Origin: Callipepla californica brunnescens
Lineage: Eukaryota > Chordata > Aves > Galliformes > Odontophoridae
Reading direction: 5' to 3'
DNA: 64,000 nucleotides
Assembly: GCA_023055505.1 (NCBI GenBank)
Contig: JALIRH010000002.1
Location: forward strand, 39,777,233 to 39,841,232
The notes under the pieces were generated by a model that searched no databases, had not been told where the DNA came from, and saw only the letters and a program-made list of their open reading frames with translations. How positions within the stretch are numbered: the stretch's first letter is position 1; each line of letters begins with the position of its first letter. Positions 27,515 to 38,800 of this stretch are shown here, one piece after another. A program made the translations under genes and the position numbers.

Positions 27515-28190
27515 ATTCTAAAATCCTTTTATCTTCTCAGTTGAAAGGGACCTTTGAAGGTCATCTACTCTAACTGCCTTCCAGTGCAGGGACACCTGCA
27601 GCTACATCAGGTTGCTCAGAGCCCTGCCCAGCCTGACTAAGGACAGGGCATCTACCACATCTCTGGGCAACCTGCTCCTGTGCCTCACTACTCTTCTTGT
27701 AAAAAAACTTCTTCCTCATATCTTGTCTAAATCTCCTAACCTTAAATTTGAAATGATTTCCCCTTATCCTATTGCAACAGACCCTGCTTGTCTCCTTCCT
27801 TCTTATAACCTCCCTTTAGAAATTGAAGGCCACTTTCAGGTCTCTCCAGAGCCTTTTCTTCTCCAGACTGAACAACCCCAGCTTTCTCAGTCTGTCCTCG
27901 TAGGGAGGCAGGAGTTCCAACTCTTGGATCATTTTTGTGGCCCTTCTCTGGTTGCACTCTAACAGGTCCACATCTCACCTGTACTGAAAATTTCGTATGT
28001 GGATGGAGTACTCCAGGTGAAGCCTTACCAGCACAGAGTAGAAGGGCAGGATCACCTCCCTCACCCTGCTGATCATACTGCTTTTGATGCAGCCCAGGAT
28101 AAAGTTGGCTTTCTGGGCTGCGAAGACACATTGCTGGCTCATGTTCAGTTTACCATCCACCAGCTTACCATCCTTTCTATTCCCACTAGA
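27515..28190 (-). mobile_element. CR1 LINE with reverse-transcriptase tail, minus
   Basis: This minus-strand CR1 copy is about 680 bases long. Translation of the minus strand from about 28170 downward shows the C-terminal part of the CR1 reverse-transcriptase ORF (KLNMSQQCVFAAQKANF, then VREVILPFYSVLVRLHLEYS). After breaks comes the 3' UTR, whose degenerate 3' end lies near 27515-27545. Its 3' UTR resembles that of the copy at 59193-59378 more than that of the copy at 3108, so at least two CR1 subfamilies are present. The terminal short repeat is eroded, which indicates age. The copy is truncated at its 5' end and not functional. Confidence 0.92.
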
Positions 28191-29553
28191 TATTTCTACC
28201 TGCATTTTTTTTCTGTATTTTTGTGGGGAACAAAAGCTTATGATAATTAATTTTTCTCTCTGCCATGTAAAGCTTCCTCTAGAAGGGATTGTCTTTGATT
28301 TCCTTAATTTTGTGGATGCATTTTCTCCCAAATTTGTGACAAAGAAGAGATCATGAAGAGTAAAGCCCAGATCTCCTTACAAAATGGTTTAATCTACTAC
28401 AGTTCTGACATATCTGTACAGGAACACATAGAAGCATGAGGGAGTGTTAATTAAAGACACTATGTCAACACGTATAAGATAAAATGAGTTCCACTTTCCT
28501 TCCTCAGCCATTTTCTCCTATTAGATGAAAGGTGATCAAAGGATAGCAAACAAGCTGTAGGATAATCTGATACTTGAAAGATCTTTAGCTACTCTGAGCC
28601 TCTGTGTGAGACCCAGATTCCTGCAGCCATTATTTATTTCCAGAATGGTGAGATATTTCTAGTTCAGAATTATAGCTAGAATACTATAATTTCTAATGTA
28701 TTACCCATGATAATTAAAAGTGCTGTCAACCACTGAACACTGACAGTCAGTGCAGCAATGTCCAGCTGCTGCTTTAAGTCTGGTACTGGGACATATGAGC
28801 TGGGACACACTGGGCAGATACCCTGCAAGGGTATTTTATTAAATTAACAGTAGTGAATGGTGCATAAAATTGTCACTAAGATAAATTTATTACAGTACTA
28901 TTTCTTCTCCCATTATTCTGTATGGGGTGCTACCCCAACAGAGTTTCCAATTCAGTAGTATGCCTAAAGCCAGGGGTTTTATCAGCAGCGTGTCAAAGGG
29001 TGTCTGGCTCTCATTCATATATAATTTACTCTTATTACGCAAGTTATTTCTATTGTTCTGCACTAACAGTTGTATATTTTCTAATGAAGGTTTAAATCAA
29101 CTGGGAACCAGGGTATAAAGAGAATTCCAGTATTTTGTGCCAAATATGGATTGTTTGTCTTCCTGTTAGTTATGGATTGTGAGTGTGTTATTGCTGAAGG
29201 AGAATTTTTGTTTTTTCCTTTTTCTTTCATTTAACATTTAACATTTAATAAAATTATAAGAACTTCTCAAGTGTTCAAAATAAACAGTGTCATAAAAATT
29301 ATAAACAACAACAAAAAAGCCCATCAGATTATAAAACAAACATCTGAACCTACGTAGCCTTCTTAGGTTAGATTTGTGCCATATTGAACTTGATGTAGTA
29401 ACTCCAACAGTATCTTGGTGTTTAGTATTTACTAGCTGGATTTTGGCAGGATCTGAATAACTTCATAGCTGCTACTGTTCATAGTATTCACTTCAAAGTT
29501 TTGAAATATGACAAAATTTTATTTGTCTTGCTTGTGTCTGTTGTATCTGCTAT
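28191..29553. other. Intron, nothing recognised
   Basis: About 1.4 kb of AT-rich DNA without an interspersed repeat, exon or notable motif that I can support. Confidence 0.55.
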
Positions 29554-29732
29554 ATCACAGAATCACAGAATTGTAGGGGTGGGAAGGACCGCTGGAGATC
29601 ATCGAGTCCAACCCCCCTGCCAAAGCAGCTCCCTAGCCGAGGTTGCACAGGTAGGCATCCAGGCGGGTCTGGAACATCTCCAGAGAGGGAGACTCCACCA
29701 CCTCTCTGAGCAACCTGGCTGTCTCTGACTAT
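29554..29732 (-). mobile_element. Short, well-preserved CR1 3' fragment, minus
   Basis: This is a CR1 3' end of about 180 bases on the minus strand. It begins with the terminal repeat (atcacagaatcacagaattg) and contains the conserved segment around gagatcatcgagtccaaccc. It keeps several CpG sites that are usually lost in old copies, so it is probably the youngest CR1 in the window. It ends abruptly after the ctctctgagcaacctggctg segment, a typical severe 5' truncation. Confidence 0.93.
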
Positions 29733-30080
29733 GGAGTTGTGTGAGAAGTGGGTAGAACATGCTGACAGTTGCAAAGCTAAGAACATTTAAGCTTCAGTGC
29801 AGCCATTTCAGCCCTTCTTTTTCTGTGTATCTCAGAAAGCCGTTGGTGAACTGGCTGCCTTGTCCACTTTACCAGCCTTCTGTCAAAAAGCAGGCAGCTG
29901 GGACTGTGGTGTGTAATGATGGAGAGAGCTTGATGTGTGTCCTCCCAGCTACACACACTGAGTGCTTCAGGGCTATGCCCTCACAGTCATGTAAGCTCTG
30001 AGGTGTTGGTGATAGTGGTAAGTAAAGAGCTGAGCCTGGCTGAGTATCCAGTGTCTGAGCCTCGTCACTGCTTTTTACAC

Positions 30081-30103
30081 TTTTTTTTTTTTTTTTTTTT
30101 TTT
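30081..30103. repeat. Poly-T run (23 bases)
   Basis: An uninterrupted T run in non-coding DNA, with no recognisable retrocopy beside it. Confidence 0.95.
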
Positions 30104-30266
30104 GTTAAGTACCAGTAAGATAAATTTGTGAGAGCAACTCGTTGTTTTCTATATTTTTCCAAGGTTTTTTATCTTTCTTTATAAAGGCCAAGTTTAACCA
30201 CTTCTTTTATGTTAAAATTCACATTTTAGAAAGATAAACCTTTATTTTTTTCCTCTAAAATCATGG

Positions 30267-30294
30267 TTATTGGTTCAATGTATTGAACCAATAA
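30267..30294. repeat. Perfect 12-base inverted repeat, 4-base loop
   Basis: Arms ttattggttcaa (30267-30278) and ttgaaccaataa (30283-30294) are exact reverse complements around tgta. Each arm contains an ATTGG box. It could form a hairpin or bind a dimeric protein. No flanking direct repeat that would mark a transposon was seen. Confidence 0.9.
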
Positions 30295-30836
30295 TGAAGT
30301 TCTATATTTCACTTCAGATATCTTTTTTGTCTCCTCAACTAGAAGTATAAAGCACAAGCGCCTATTCTTTAAGGTTTTGTAAGTAAAAAAAAAGATTTTA
30401 TAGAACTTCCTCAAATTATAGGTTTTTTATACCCGTTAATCAATATATTGTTTTCCTAAATATGTCTTCTACTATATACATCAGCGTATCAATAATGTTT
30501 AATGTGGCTGCATTCTGAACATGTGTTACCGCTATCAAAAGGGTCTGAGAATGAGCTCAGCATGCAGGTGGCATTAGTGAAAATTGTTCTGGAGGAAAGA
30601 AATGTTTAAACAAGCTGGCTGTAGCTGATCATGGTGTTTTTTTTCTTTCCTTGAAAACATGGCAATTTTTCTGAACTAGATTCATCATAGGATTTTATTT
30701 AGAAACTTCAGAAGGAATGCAGGCTTAGGGCCTCAGTCAGAATTTCTATTCATATTAAGTTGCTAAAATGTAGCTAAGACTGTGTTCTTTACCAACTCTT
30801 TCAAGTAATCTAGATGTTTTTTTCTGAGGCAAGATT

Positions 30837-30883
30837 ATTTATGCATAGATTTATGCATAGATTTATTTCTTATTTATGCATAG
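30837..30883. repeat. Short tandem duplication of a 12-base unit
   Basis: The unit atttatgcatag occurs twice in tandem (30837-30848 and 30849-30860) and a third time at 30872-30883 after an 11-base spacer. The unit includes the palindrome atgcat. Replication slippage is the simplest cause. Confidence 0.9.
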
Positions 30884-31040
30884 ATTTTTGTCATTCTCTT
30901 CTGTTTAAGCTGTACTTAGCTTTACTTATACAGTGTAGGAAAATATCCAAGCCTGCTGTGAACTAAAGCAGAAGGAACCCTGATCTTTCACCTTCAGATG
31001 AGTGGCATAGCCTCCTGGTGATTGGTTCTTATGCCATAAG

Positions 31041-31180
31041 GGATGCCCCATCCCTGAAGGCATGCAAGGCCAGGTTGGATGGCCTTTGGGCAGCCTGTTC
31101 TAATGGGTGGCAACCCTACCGTGGCAGGGATTTGGAAGTGGATGCATTTTGTTTCCTCCCAGCTCAAGTCATTCTATGAT
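31041..31180 (+). mobile_element. CR1 LINE 3' end fragment, plus
   Basis: This short, diverged CR1 3' end runs from ggatgccccatccctgaaggc through aaggccaggttggatggcc, then agctcaagtcattctatgatttt. Only the last ~140 bases of the element remain. The 5' boundary is approximate. Confidence 0.88.
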
Positions 31181-31479
31181 TTTGTTTCTAGGGTATTTTC
31201 TTCTGTCTATATGGGTACACTTTTTACAGAAATTGAGATTTTAAAAACTCCTCAGTAGTTCTGTAAGTAAAAAATTAAAGTTCAAACACTGAAAAGTGTT
31301 CATCATTGTGCCAATGTTACTGCAGTGATAAATATAACTTAAATAAATATATTCAAATGAAGACTACTGTGCAACATTGCTATCAGATTTTGTATAATGA
31401 AAGAGATTAAATGAATCCTTGCTAATGCATTATTGGTGTCTGAAGAACAAGAAGAAACAAATCACACACATTTCCCCAC

Positions 31480-32160
31480 TTAATTATTGTGCTAGACACT
31501 CATTGTCATATCATTGACCTATTTGGTCATGCCCAAGTTAATCATGCCTGAACCTTTTCCCAGTGGGAAATAAGCTTTTTCACTTCCTGTCTTGCAGGAA
31601 TATCAACTAAAACTCAGTCACATATGCCCACAGTCTGATCACTGCAGCCCACTGTAACCATCGTCTCCAGCAGTGAGACTGCAGTGTGCAGCATGCCCGT
31701 GAGAGCCGGTGTCAGAAACCCATCACTTCCTGTGTGCCTTTGCTCAACTTCATTCAATCATTTACCACATTAAATCACACCGACCTCTGTTTGCAGAAGT
31801 GTTCTCCTCCTTTTTTCTTTCTCTTTTTTTAATCCCTTCTTTTTTTTTTATTTGCAAGGAACTGTTTTGTCACACTGAAATAGAGTTTATGTGCAGTGAC
31901 AGCCTAATAAGCCAGCAACTTTAGTCGCTTATTAAAGTCAAGCATGTGTCTTTGTTTCATGTTGCTAATGATGTGGAACCGTCGAGGCCCGAGTATATTT
32001 CGTCTGGACGGTGTGGGAGCGAATGCTGAGAGCTCATTACTTGGCTCCCCATTGGAATCCTGCAGGCTTCTGCTCATTGAGGAGACTGTGGGGGCTTTGA
32101 CAGAATTATTATACTGAATATTTTTAGACTCATTAACTATATCACCAAAGCAAAACATCT
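31480..32160. promoter_or_regulatory. Candidate conserved element with CpG-dense core
   Basis: This non-repeat block differs in texture from its surroundings. The core at about 31924-32025 has seven CpG dinucleotides in roughly 100 bases, in otherwise CpG-poor DNA. It holds a SOX-like CTTTGTT at 31950-31956 close to a homeodomain-like CTAATGA at 31965-31971. The minus strand is open for 84 codons from 32158 to 31904, with a protein-like composition (for example GEPSNELSAFAPTPSRRN). I cannot decide between an intronic enhancer and a minus-strand exon. A weak acceptor-like cccccacag lies inside the ORF, but no strong donor is visible. Confidence 0.35.
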
Positions 32161-34760
32161 CTTCCTTAGATGCAAATGGCTGCAGCTACTGTGGCTTTGC
32201 TTTAGTTATTGCAGAAAAAAGGATGAAGCTTGAAAACAACTTAGGGAAAAGACTTTCATGCCTGAATGTTTGAATTTGTAACTTATATTGGGAATGTGTA
32301 AGCCTTTTTTTACCACATTTAAGTCACTCATGTCTAAGTGCCATTTAAAAATGCATATATTCAGTTTCATGTAGGAAGTGGTGTTCAATCTTTCAAATTT
32401 AGAAAGTGCCATTGAAGTACACAATAGGAGCTTTCCAAATTCCACTTTCTATTCCAGAATGAAAAAAAAATAAACGTAATAAGCTCATGTTAAAGTAATT
32501 ATAGATGTTGAATTAAGCCTTCAAAGGTAAAGGAATTCAGAGTTGAGTTTGCAAATTCTGACTCTCCTTCCATCAAAGTATTAGAACATATGTACTGCTC
32601 AATATGAAAGATAGCACATTTCTCCAAGCCATACGATTCCTAACCACAACAGAGTGATTTAAAGATGAGGAGTGAGACAAATTTTTTAGCCAAAGTCTGA
32701 ATTTCCTTGCTATGATGGGTTTAAGTTGGTTCTTAATGTTACTTTATTGGAGCTTTTTGTGGTTTAATTGAGACTTAAGATGTACTTGAAGAAAAATATG
32801 AATACCTTAAAATTAATTCTTCACAGCAAAGGACAGAAAATTGCATTTATGGCTCCATTTGTTGGAAAAGTTAAGTTGGCTGTGAACTGTACATTATTTC
32901 AACTTCTATAAAATTATATTTTGATTCTTGATGGAGACATTTTCTGAATGTTGTGTACGGGCTTACTTTCCAAAAATTATGAGCCTAAAAATTGTATACA
33001 TTTTAAACAGGTGAGAGATTTTTCCCACAATGCTTGCAAGCTTCCGTTAGGATTTATTCTCCAAAATGCTTATAGGTGAAAAAACAACTATTTTGATTCA
33101 TAGGAAGAAAGACATTGCTCTTATTTGTGGTTCATTTCCTGCTAGAGTATTCACTGTCAATGGTGACACTGTCTGTATACATCAAGAAGTTCTTCTTTTA
33201 GTGACTGCCAGGGACTCTGGAGGGAATTCTTCATATCTGAAACATGTTTCCCTTTGGGATTTCACCATCACAATAACAGTTCTGATCAGCAGCCCATTAG
33301 ACTTTTATTTTTTTTTCTGAAGCTCTGAAAAGGAATAGTTAAAAATCTGACAGACAAGAAAGCTGTGTTGATTTGAAGTTCACTGTTCCTCACACCCGAA
33401 CTCCATGTTCTCCCTTAAGCAGTGTATTCTTGATAGGTGTAAGAGCTGTTTAGAGTTCTCAAATTGAACTTTATGAATCTCTGAAGCCTCAGAAAGGACT
33501 GTGACTACCGCCTTCATTTTAAGATTTTGCAGTTCCTTTCCATACCAGTTTGTGGCATAAAACTATTTAATTTAGATGCTGAGTAAGATTCCTAACTCCC
33601 ATGCTTCATCACCAGTATCAAAACCTTTATATCAACTAGATAATAGTATCCTGATATAAACTGAAAAAACACACTCCTTTAAAAAGACAGAATTATAAAT
33701 ATGGGTTCCAGAGAGGATGCCAACTCTGAAAACCACGGTCATGGCTGTATTTTTAAATAGTTTTCCTTTAAGCAGACGATAACTTTTCAAATTTGAATGT
33801 AAATACTCTGTCAGGAAAATTCTCACCTGCTGAACTGGTTCACAGTTGTGATTTCAGAAGCTTTGCAGTAAAAATAGCCCACAGCCAACACACCCGTCTA
33901 GATTCATAGATGATCCAGGGGAAATAAAAGAGACTTGTGCTGCAGGCATGCAAATGCACTTGTTTCATTTCCTACATATAGAATTGTAATCGGATTAAAA
34001 GATGTAATAGAACAATAAATAGATGTTTACTATCAGTTTTTTTATTTATGATTTTATGGTTTTCCAGACTTAAATTCACTTAAATTCACTTAAAATCCCT
34101 CCATCTCTTTACTTATATTAGCTATTTTAATATATCTGACACCTTTCAGTGCTAGAGGGAACAACTATGGGTTTTTGGTTTGTCTTACTTTAACTGGTTC
34201 TGCAGTGAAAAAACACACGTGAAATGTAAACCCATGGGTGGAAATGGACTAGGAGAGTACTTAGGTATTACTAAGATGCAGTCTTCAGCTATACTATAAA
34301 TACTTAACAGGTTGTATGACATAATCAATTCATTTCACTAGATTTTTAGTGGCTGTATTTCATCAAGTTCTGTGTTAAAAATTTCTCAATGTCCAGTGGC
34401 ATGCAGTTTTTAAGTTATCAACCTTTCAATCATTATATAGTAGCCAAAAGTGGTTTCCCTAGGCTATGCGCAAATTCAAAGCTTACATGGATTTTAAGCA
34501 TATGTTTAAAATTTCTGCATTTCAGTCAACTGACCTCTATAATTTTCTGTTGTCTGGTCTCCATACAAATTAAAATCTTTGCATTTATACTGAAATGATT
34601 CCCTTAGATGAGGTAGTTTTTGCACTGAAGATGCATTTTTCTTCCTGATTTAAACCCATGGTGGTTTTCTTCTATGCATACTTTTCATGTAGTAGAAAAT
34701 ATATTTTATTCAATACAGCAAATATATTTGACCTCAGTAAGAGCCTTATAACTTTTGAGC

Positions 34761-34830
34761 AAATATATATATATATATACATACATACATATATATATGT
34801 GTGTGTGTGTGTATGTATTCATATATATAT
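34761..34830. repeat. Compound TA / TACA / TG microsatellite
   Basis: TA units, then ACAT units, a TG run and again TA make up about 70 bases. It is likely length-variable. Confidence 0.92.
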
Positions 34831-35748
34831 TCATGTTAAGAGTTTGTTGTTAGTATCTTTAAAAAATAGGGCTTAGTTTTTGATAAGTTCTTTACATTCC
34901 GAACTCTAGAATAGACTTAAGCATCCAAACAAGCATTTATTTTGTTTTTGAGGGCTGAAAAACAGTTGGCATGCTAGTGAATCTAGTCTTCAGTTTTGAA
35001 ACAGACACTGATTTTGTCATCTAGGATTCAGTAGCTGTGTCTGCACTAAAAGGGAGGTGAACCTGCTGTGTGCCCTGTGGTCCTGCTCTCGTGATCTCCT
35101 GAAGTGGGAAGTTTTGAAGCACTTCTTGTTTCTGCACCCAAATTTTCTTCCAAAACAAAGCAAGATGAATGTAGAGGATCTTTTTTCAATGTGGTGAATG
35201 TACCTGCTGTCGCATTGGATGGCTCACAGACCATATAGAACGGCATAGGAAGGTTGTTTATTCATGCTGAGCTCTTAACAAAGAATCTATTCCTTTCCTC
35301 CCATACACATATACATTGTCTCTATTCCCTTGTGGCACCAAAGATGAAAGTAGGAGAGTGCCAAGAATGAAGCCCATGTGAGTATATCACAGGGTGATTC
35401 AGAACAAAACATGCACATGGACAGGGGAATTAACTAAATGTACCAGGGAAGATCACATTAAGATCCTCCAAAGCAAACATCCCTGGTTGAGGAAGGGAAT
35501 GTGTTAATTTTGCTGTTTTTTGTAGGAGTCAAAGATGTATGAGGCCATATGACAGCAGACAGTTAAACAAACTTTAAGGTTCATAATATATTTTGAGTAT
35601 TTTTTTTAATCTAGCAAGTCCAGCTCTGTATCAAGCAATCACAATTAAAATATTTTAGCAAACCTTTAAAAAGATTTTTTTTGCACCATTATCACTGTAT
35701 TGGAGATCTGACCTCATTACTTTTCCTACACTTTTGATGCATAAAAAG

Positions 35749-35832
35749 ATAAATAAAATGAACTAAAATGAACTAAACTAAACTAAACTAAAATAAACTA
35801 AAATAAACTAAAATAAAATAAGAAATAATAAA
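35749..35832. repeat. AAACT / AAATA short tandem repeat
   Basis: About 84 bases are built from aaact and aaata pentamer-like units, with aactaaaatg repeated at the left end. It grades from a pure aaact centre to aaata at the right end. Confidence 0.92.
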
Positions 35833-38800
35833 GGAAGCCATCAAGTGCACCTTGGGCTCAGGACTAAGTTGTGCTTCTTATTGGTTTTCACAGAACTGCT
35901 ACTGACTTTGTCAATGGTTTATCCACAGTGGTGGATAATACACCGTACTACTGTATTTCTGTCAGTGTAACATACCACAGTAGTTTGTTCGTTTTGAACA
36001 GTATTTAAGTGAAGGTATGTATACCATGCTATGAGATGGGGCAAATTGACATGTAGCATACTATGGGATTGTTTTCTGGAAGCAGTTCCTGTTGTGAGTC
36101 ATGTGAATTTATCTGGAACAGAACACATGGGAAATTCTGAAATTAAGAGAACAAATCAATGGTAGTAGAACATGTTCCTTTGTCCTTTATTTGCAATACT
36201 GAAACATGCTTCTAGTATGGAAAGAACTCACCTTATTCCACTATTAATGTGTAGTTTCAATATACATTTAAGATATGGATTTTACTGTCTTTAGGGAATA
36301 CAAGGAATATGAGATTAAGATGTCCTAGATTAGATTGAATATTTGTAAGGTAAAGAGTGGAAAAAGACAAAGAGACATGATAAATGTGGGCAAATGGTGA
36401 TATGGAAAAATAAAAAATGAGTGGTTTGAGGAGACACTGGAATTTTCCGGTAAATCTGTCAGTCTCTGGAGGAATGGGAGAACCTTTGTCTTTTAAGACC
36501 ACTCTCCCTTCAGAGATTAAGAAAGAACAAAAGATTCCTAAATCTCAGCTGTCACTTGCTCTCAAGAAAATCTATGAAACTCACCGCCTTTTAGCTATAT
36601 CTCAGATGGAATAGCATTATATTCTGCAGTAATATTCTTCTGCAGAAATGCTCTAGAGTATTTGTTGATCTGTTCACAAAGTGACTCTGCCCATTGCTTT
36701 GAAAAGGATAGGGAAAACGCTGTGAAACCTAAATAAGACTATGTCATAAAATATAGGGTCTTAAATTAACATTGCAAAACATCTGTAGGTCTGGCATTTG
36801 TTAACTTCTGAACATTTATCTTCCTTTTTTATTATCCTTTTAAGGTAATTGTGTGTGATTATAAAGGCATTAACTGGATTCCTTTTTTTGCGTCTTTCAT
36901 TTATTTGGTAATCAGAAACATAATACTGACTCTATTTGTGTAATTGTTATTGTTAAGAAACATGGGAGTCAAGATAGGTGGGACCTGCTGACTTACTCAT
37001 GGTTATCAAACTCACTGACTCAAGTCATTAATGCCTTAAGTACTACATCATTACTATAGTTTAACAAAAGATGTGGATTTTATCTTGTTTATTATTGCTG
37101 TCAGCTCTTATGTATTGAGCAAAAATACTGTTTGAAAGAGTTTGTATAGACTGCATTTGAAAGAAGGATTAGGAGCCTTACATTCCTGACAAACACACTG
37201 AAAATCAATCCGAAGCTTATATGAAAGTAATAACTTCCTTGTTTTCATACATGCTTGAATTTCCATCTGTTCTGGGGGATTTTTCAGCGGTTAGAAAAAG
37301 GTGATTCCACGTTTGTAATCCTTGCTAAGAAAAGTGAATGTAGACAGAAATTATAAGATAGATTCCATTAAATATATATGTCTTCAGAAGTAGTGCTTAA
37401 CAATTTTTGTCTAGTCTTTTTCCTTCAGTGCTTTCTATTTTCAAAAAATTGCCTTCCAAATATTGTAAATGTGTAATAAAATGCTGAAATTTGTATGGCT
37501 AAATCGTTTAAATCAAATTGTATTTAAGATTTAGCTTTTTTGTTGTGGTTTCAGAAACACGTGTAAGTGATTGTAACAAATGAAAATCTGCCATCAATGC
37601 TAATGAAATTTAGGCAGACTGGCTGTGTGGCATCTGCAATAGAGACTCAGGTCCCACTTCTGGAGTGAGAGCTATGGTGGCTTACAGAAGAACCAGACAA
37701 TTGGAACCTGAAGGTCCTGAGGTGTTTCCTTAAATCTGGGGCACAGTTCCTGAGGCTTTGTGCCACTGGGGCCAAGAATGTCAGTGTTTTAAGGGACTGC
37801 AATTTCAAGGCAGTCAGCCTTGTCAGTGTTGATAGGCTCCCTGTTGTGGTGCTAAGGGATGAGGCTTGGATCTATCTGGGCTACAGCCTGGCCTCTGAGG
37901 ACTTCCATTTTCCTTGCTGAAAAGTTAAAGTGACAGAAAAGGCCATTACAGATGCTGTGCAAACTTGACTTTAGTTGTTTCACTACTGTAGTTAATTTAA
38001 CTATTATTGTTCCTTTTGGGATTTAATTTGTCTCATAAATTGAAAATAGGATTGTTCCATTTGGGTGTGTTCACTGTAGTGCTGCAATCTGCAGCATTTG
38101 TTGATATTCTTTCCATTTTCCTGGAAGGCTCTTGTGAAATTCAAGATATAGTGTTGGATGTTTCTAGCTTTGTCTGTGCTCTAGAACAAGGGGATACCAG
38201 TTCTGCTTTGTAGGTGCACATGCTGTCTGTTTTCCCAGTCAACAACAGGGGCCAGATTTTCATTAGGCTGGAAACTGCAGTATGCAGGCATTGAGGGAAT
38301 TGTGTTATGGTCCTCCAGGTGAGCAAACCAAGGGAGTGCCAGGTAGTGTTCCTCATCTGCAGATGAAAATCTAATAATGACTCCCTCTAGAAAATGGAAT
38401 TGCCCACATATAGATTTCCTTCTCCTTTACAAATGATAATGTAACTGGGAACTTCCTACAATATCAGCAAATGAAAACTTATTTAGCTTCTACATTACAT
38501 CTTTAAGTGATAAGCAGAATATAATCCTATGTTAATGTTTTTAGAAGAGGCAGTACCCCTTGTCTTGTTGACACATAAAATAGTGCTTTGTAATTTATTA
38601 TAAATACATTAAATAATTTACACTAGCATTACAATCTAATACATCACTACCAATCTCTGCATGCTTTTGAGGAGAGCAAATGATAAGAATATCATGTGTA
38701 CACAGAAATAGCCAGGTCAAGCTTGAGTGAAGGCACAGAGAACTGATAAAGAATGTTAACTGATTAAAAAAAGACAAAATATTGGAATCTGGGAGTGCAC

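Larger units (their letters stand above)
29733..31040. other. Intron with poly-T and small repeats
   Basis: No exon is supported. The stretch holds a 23-base T run at 30081-30103, a perfect 12-base inverted repeat at 30267-30294 and three copies of a 12-base unit at 30837-30883. Confidence 0.55.

Noticed and set aside
27612..28356. Several ORFs of 83-120 codons on both strands
   Set aside because: They are shadows of the CR1 element at 27515-28190 and its immediate flank.
26950..30103. The two long poly-T runs as tails of processed pseudogenes
   Set aside because: No recognisable gene sequence lies on the expected side of either run, and simple slippage is enough to explain them.
35749..35832. 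Satellite or telomere-like array
   Set aside because: The tract is too short and its units are AAACT/AAATA, an ordinary simple repeat.
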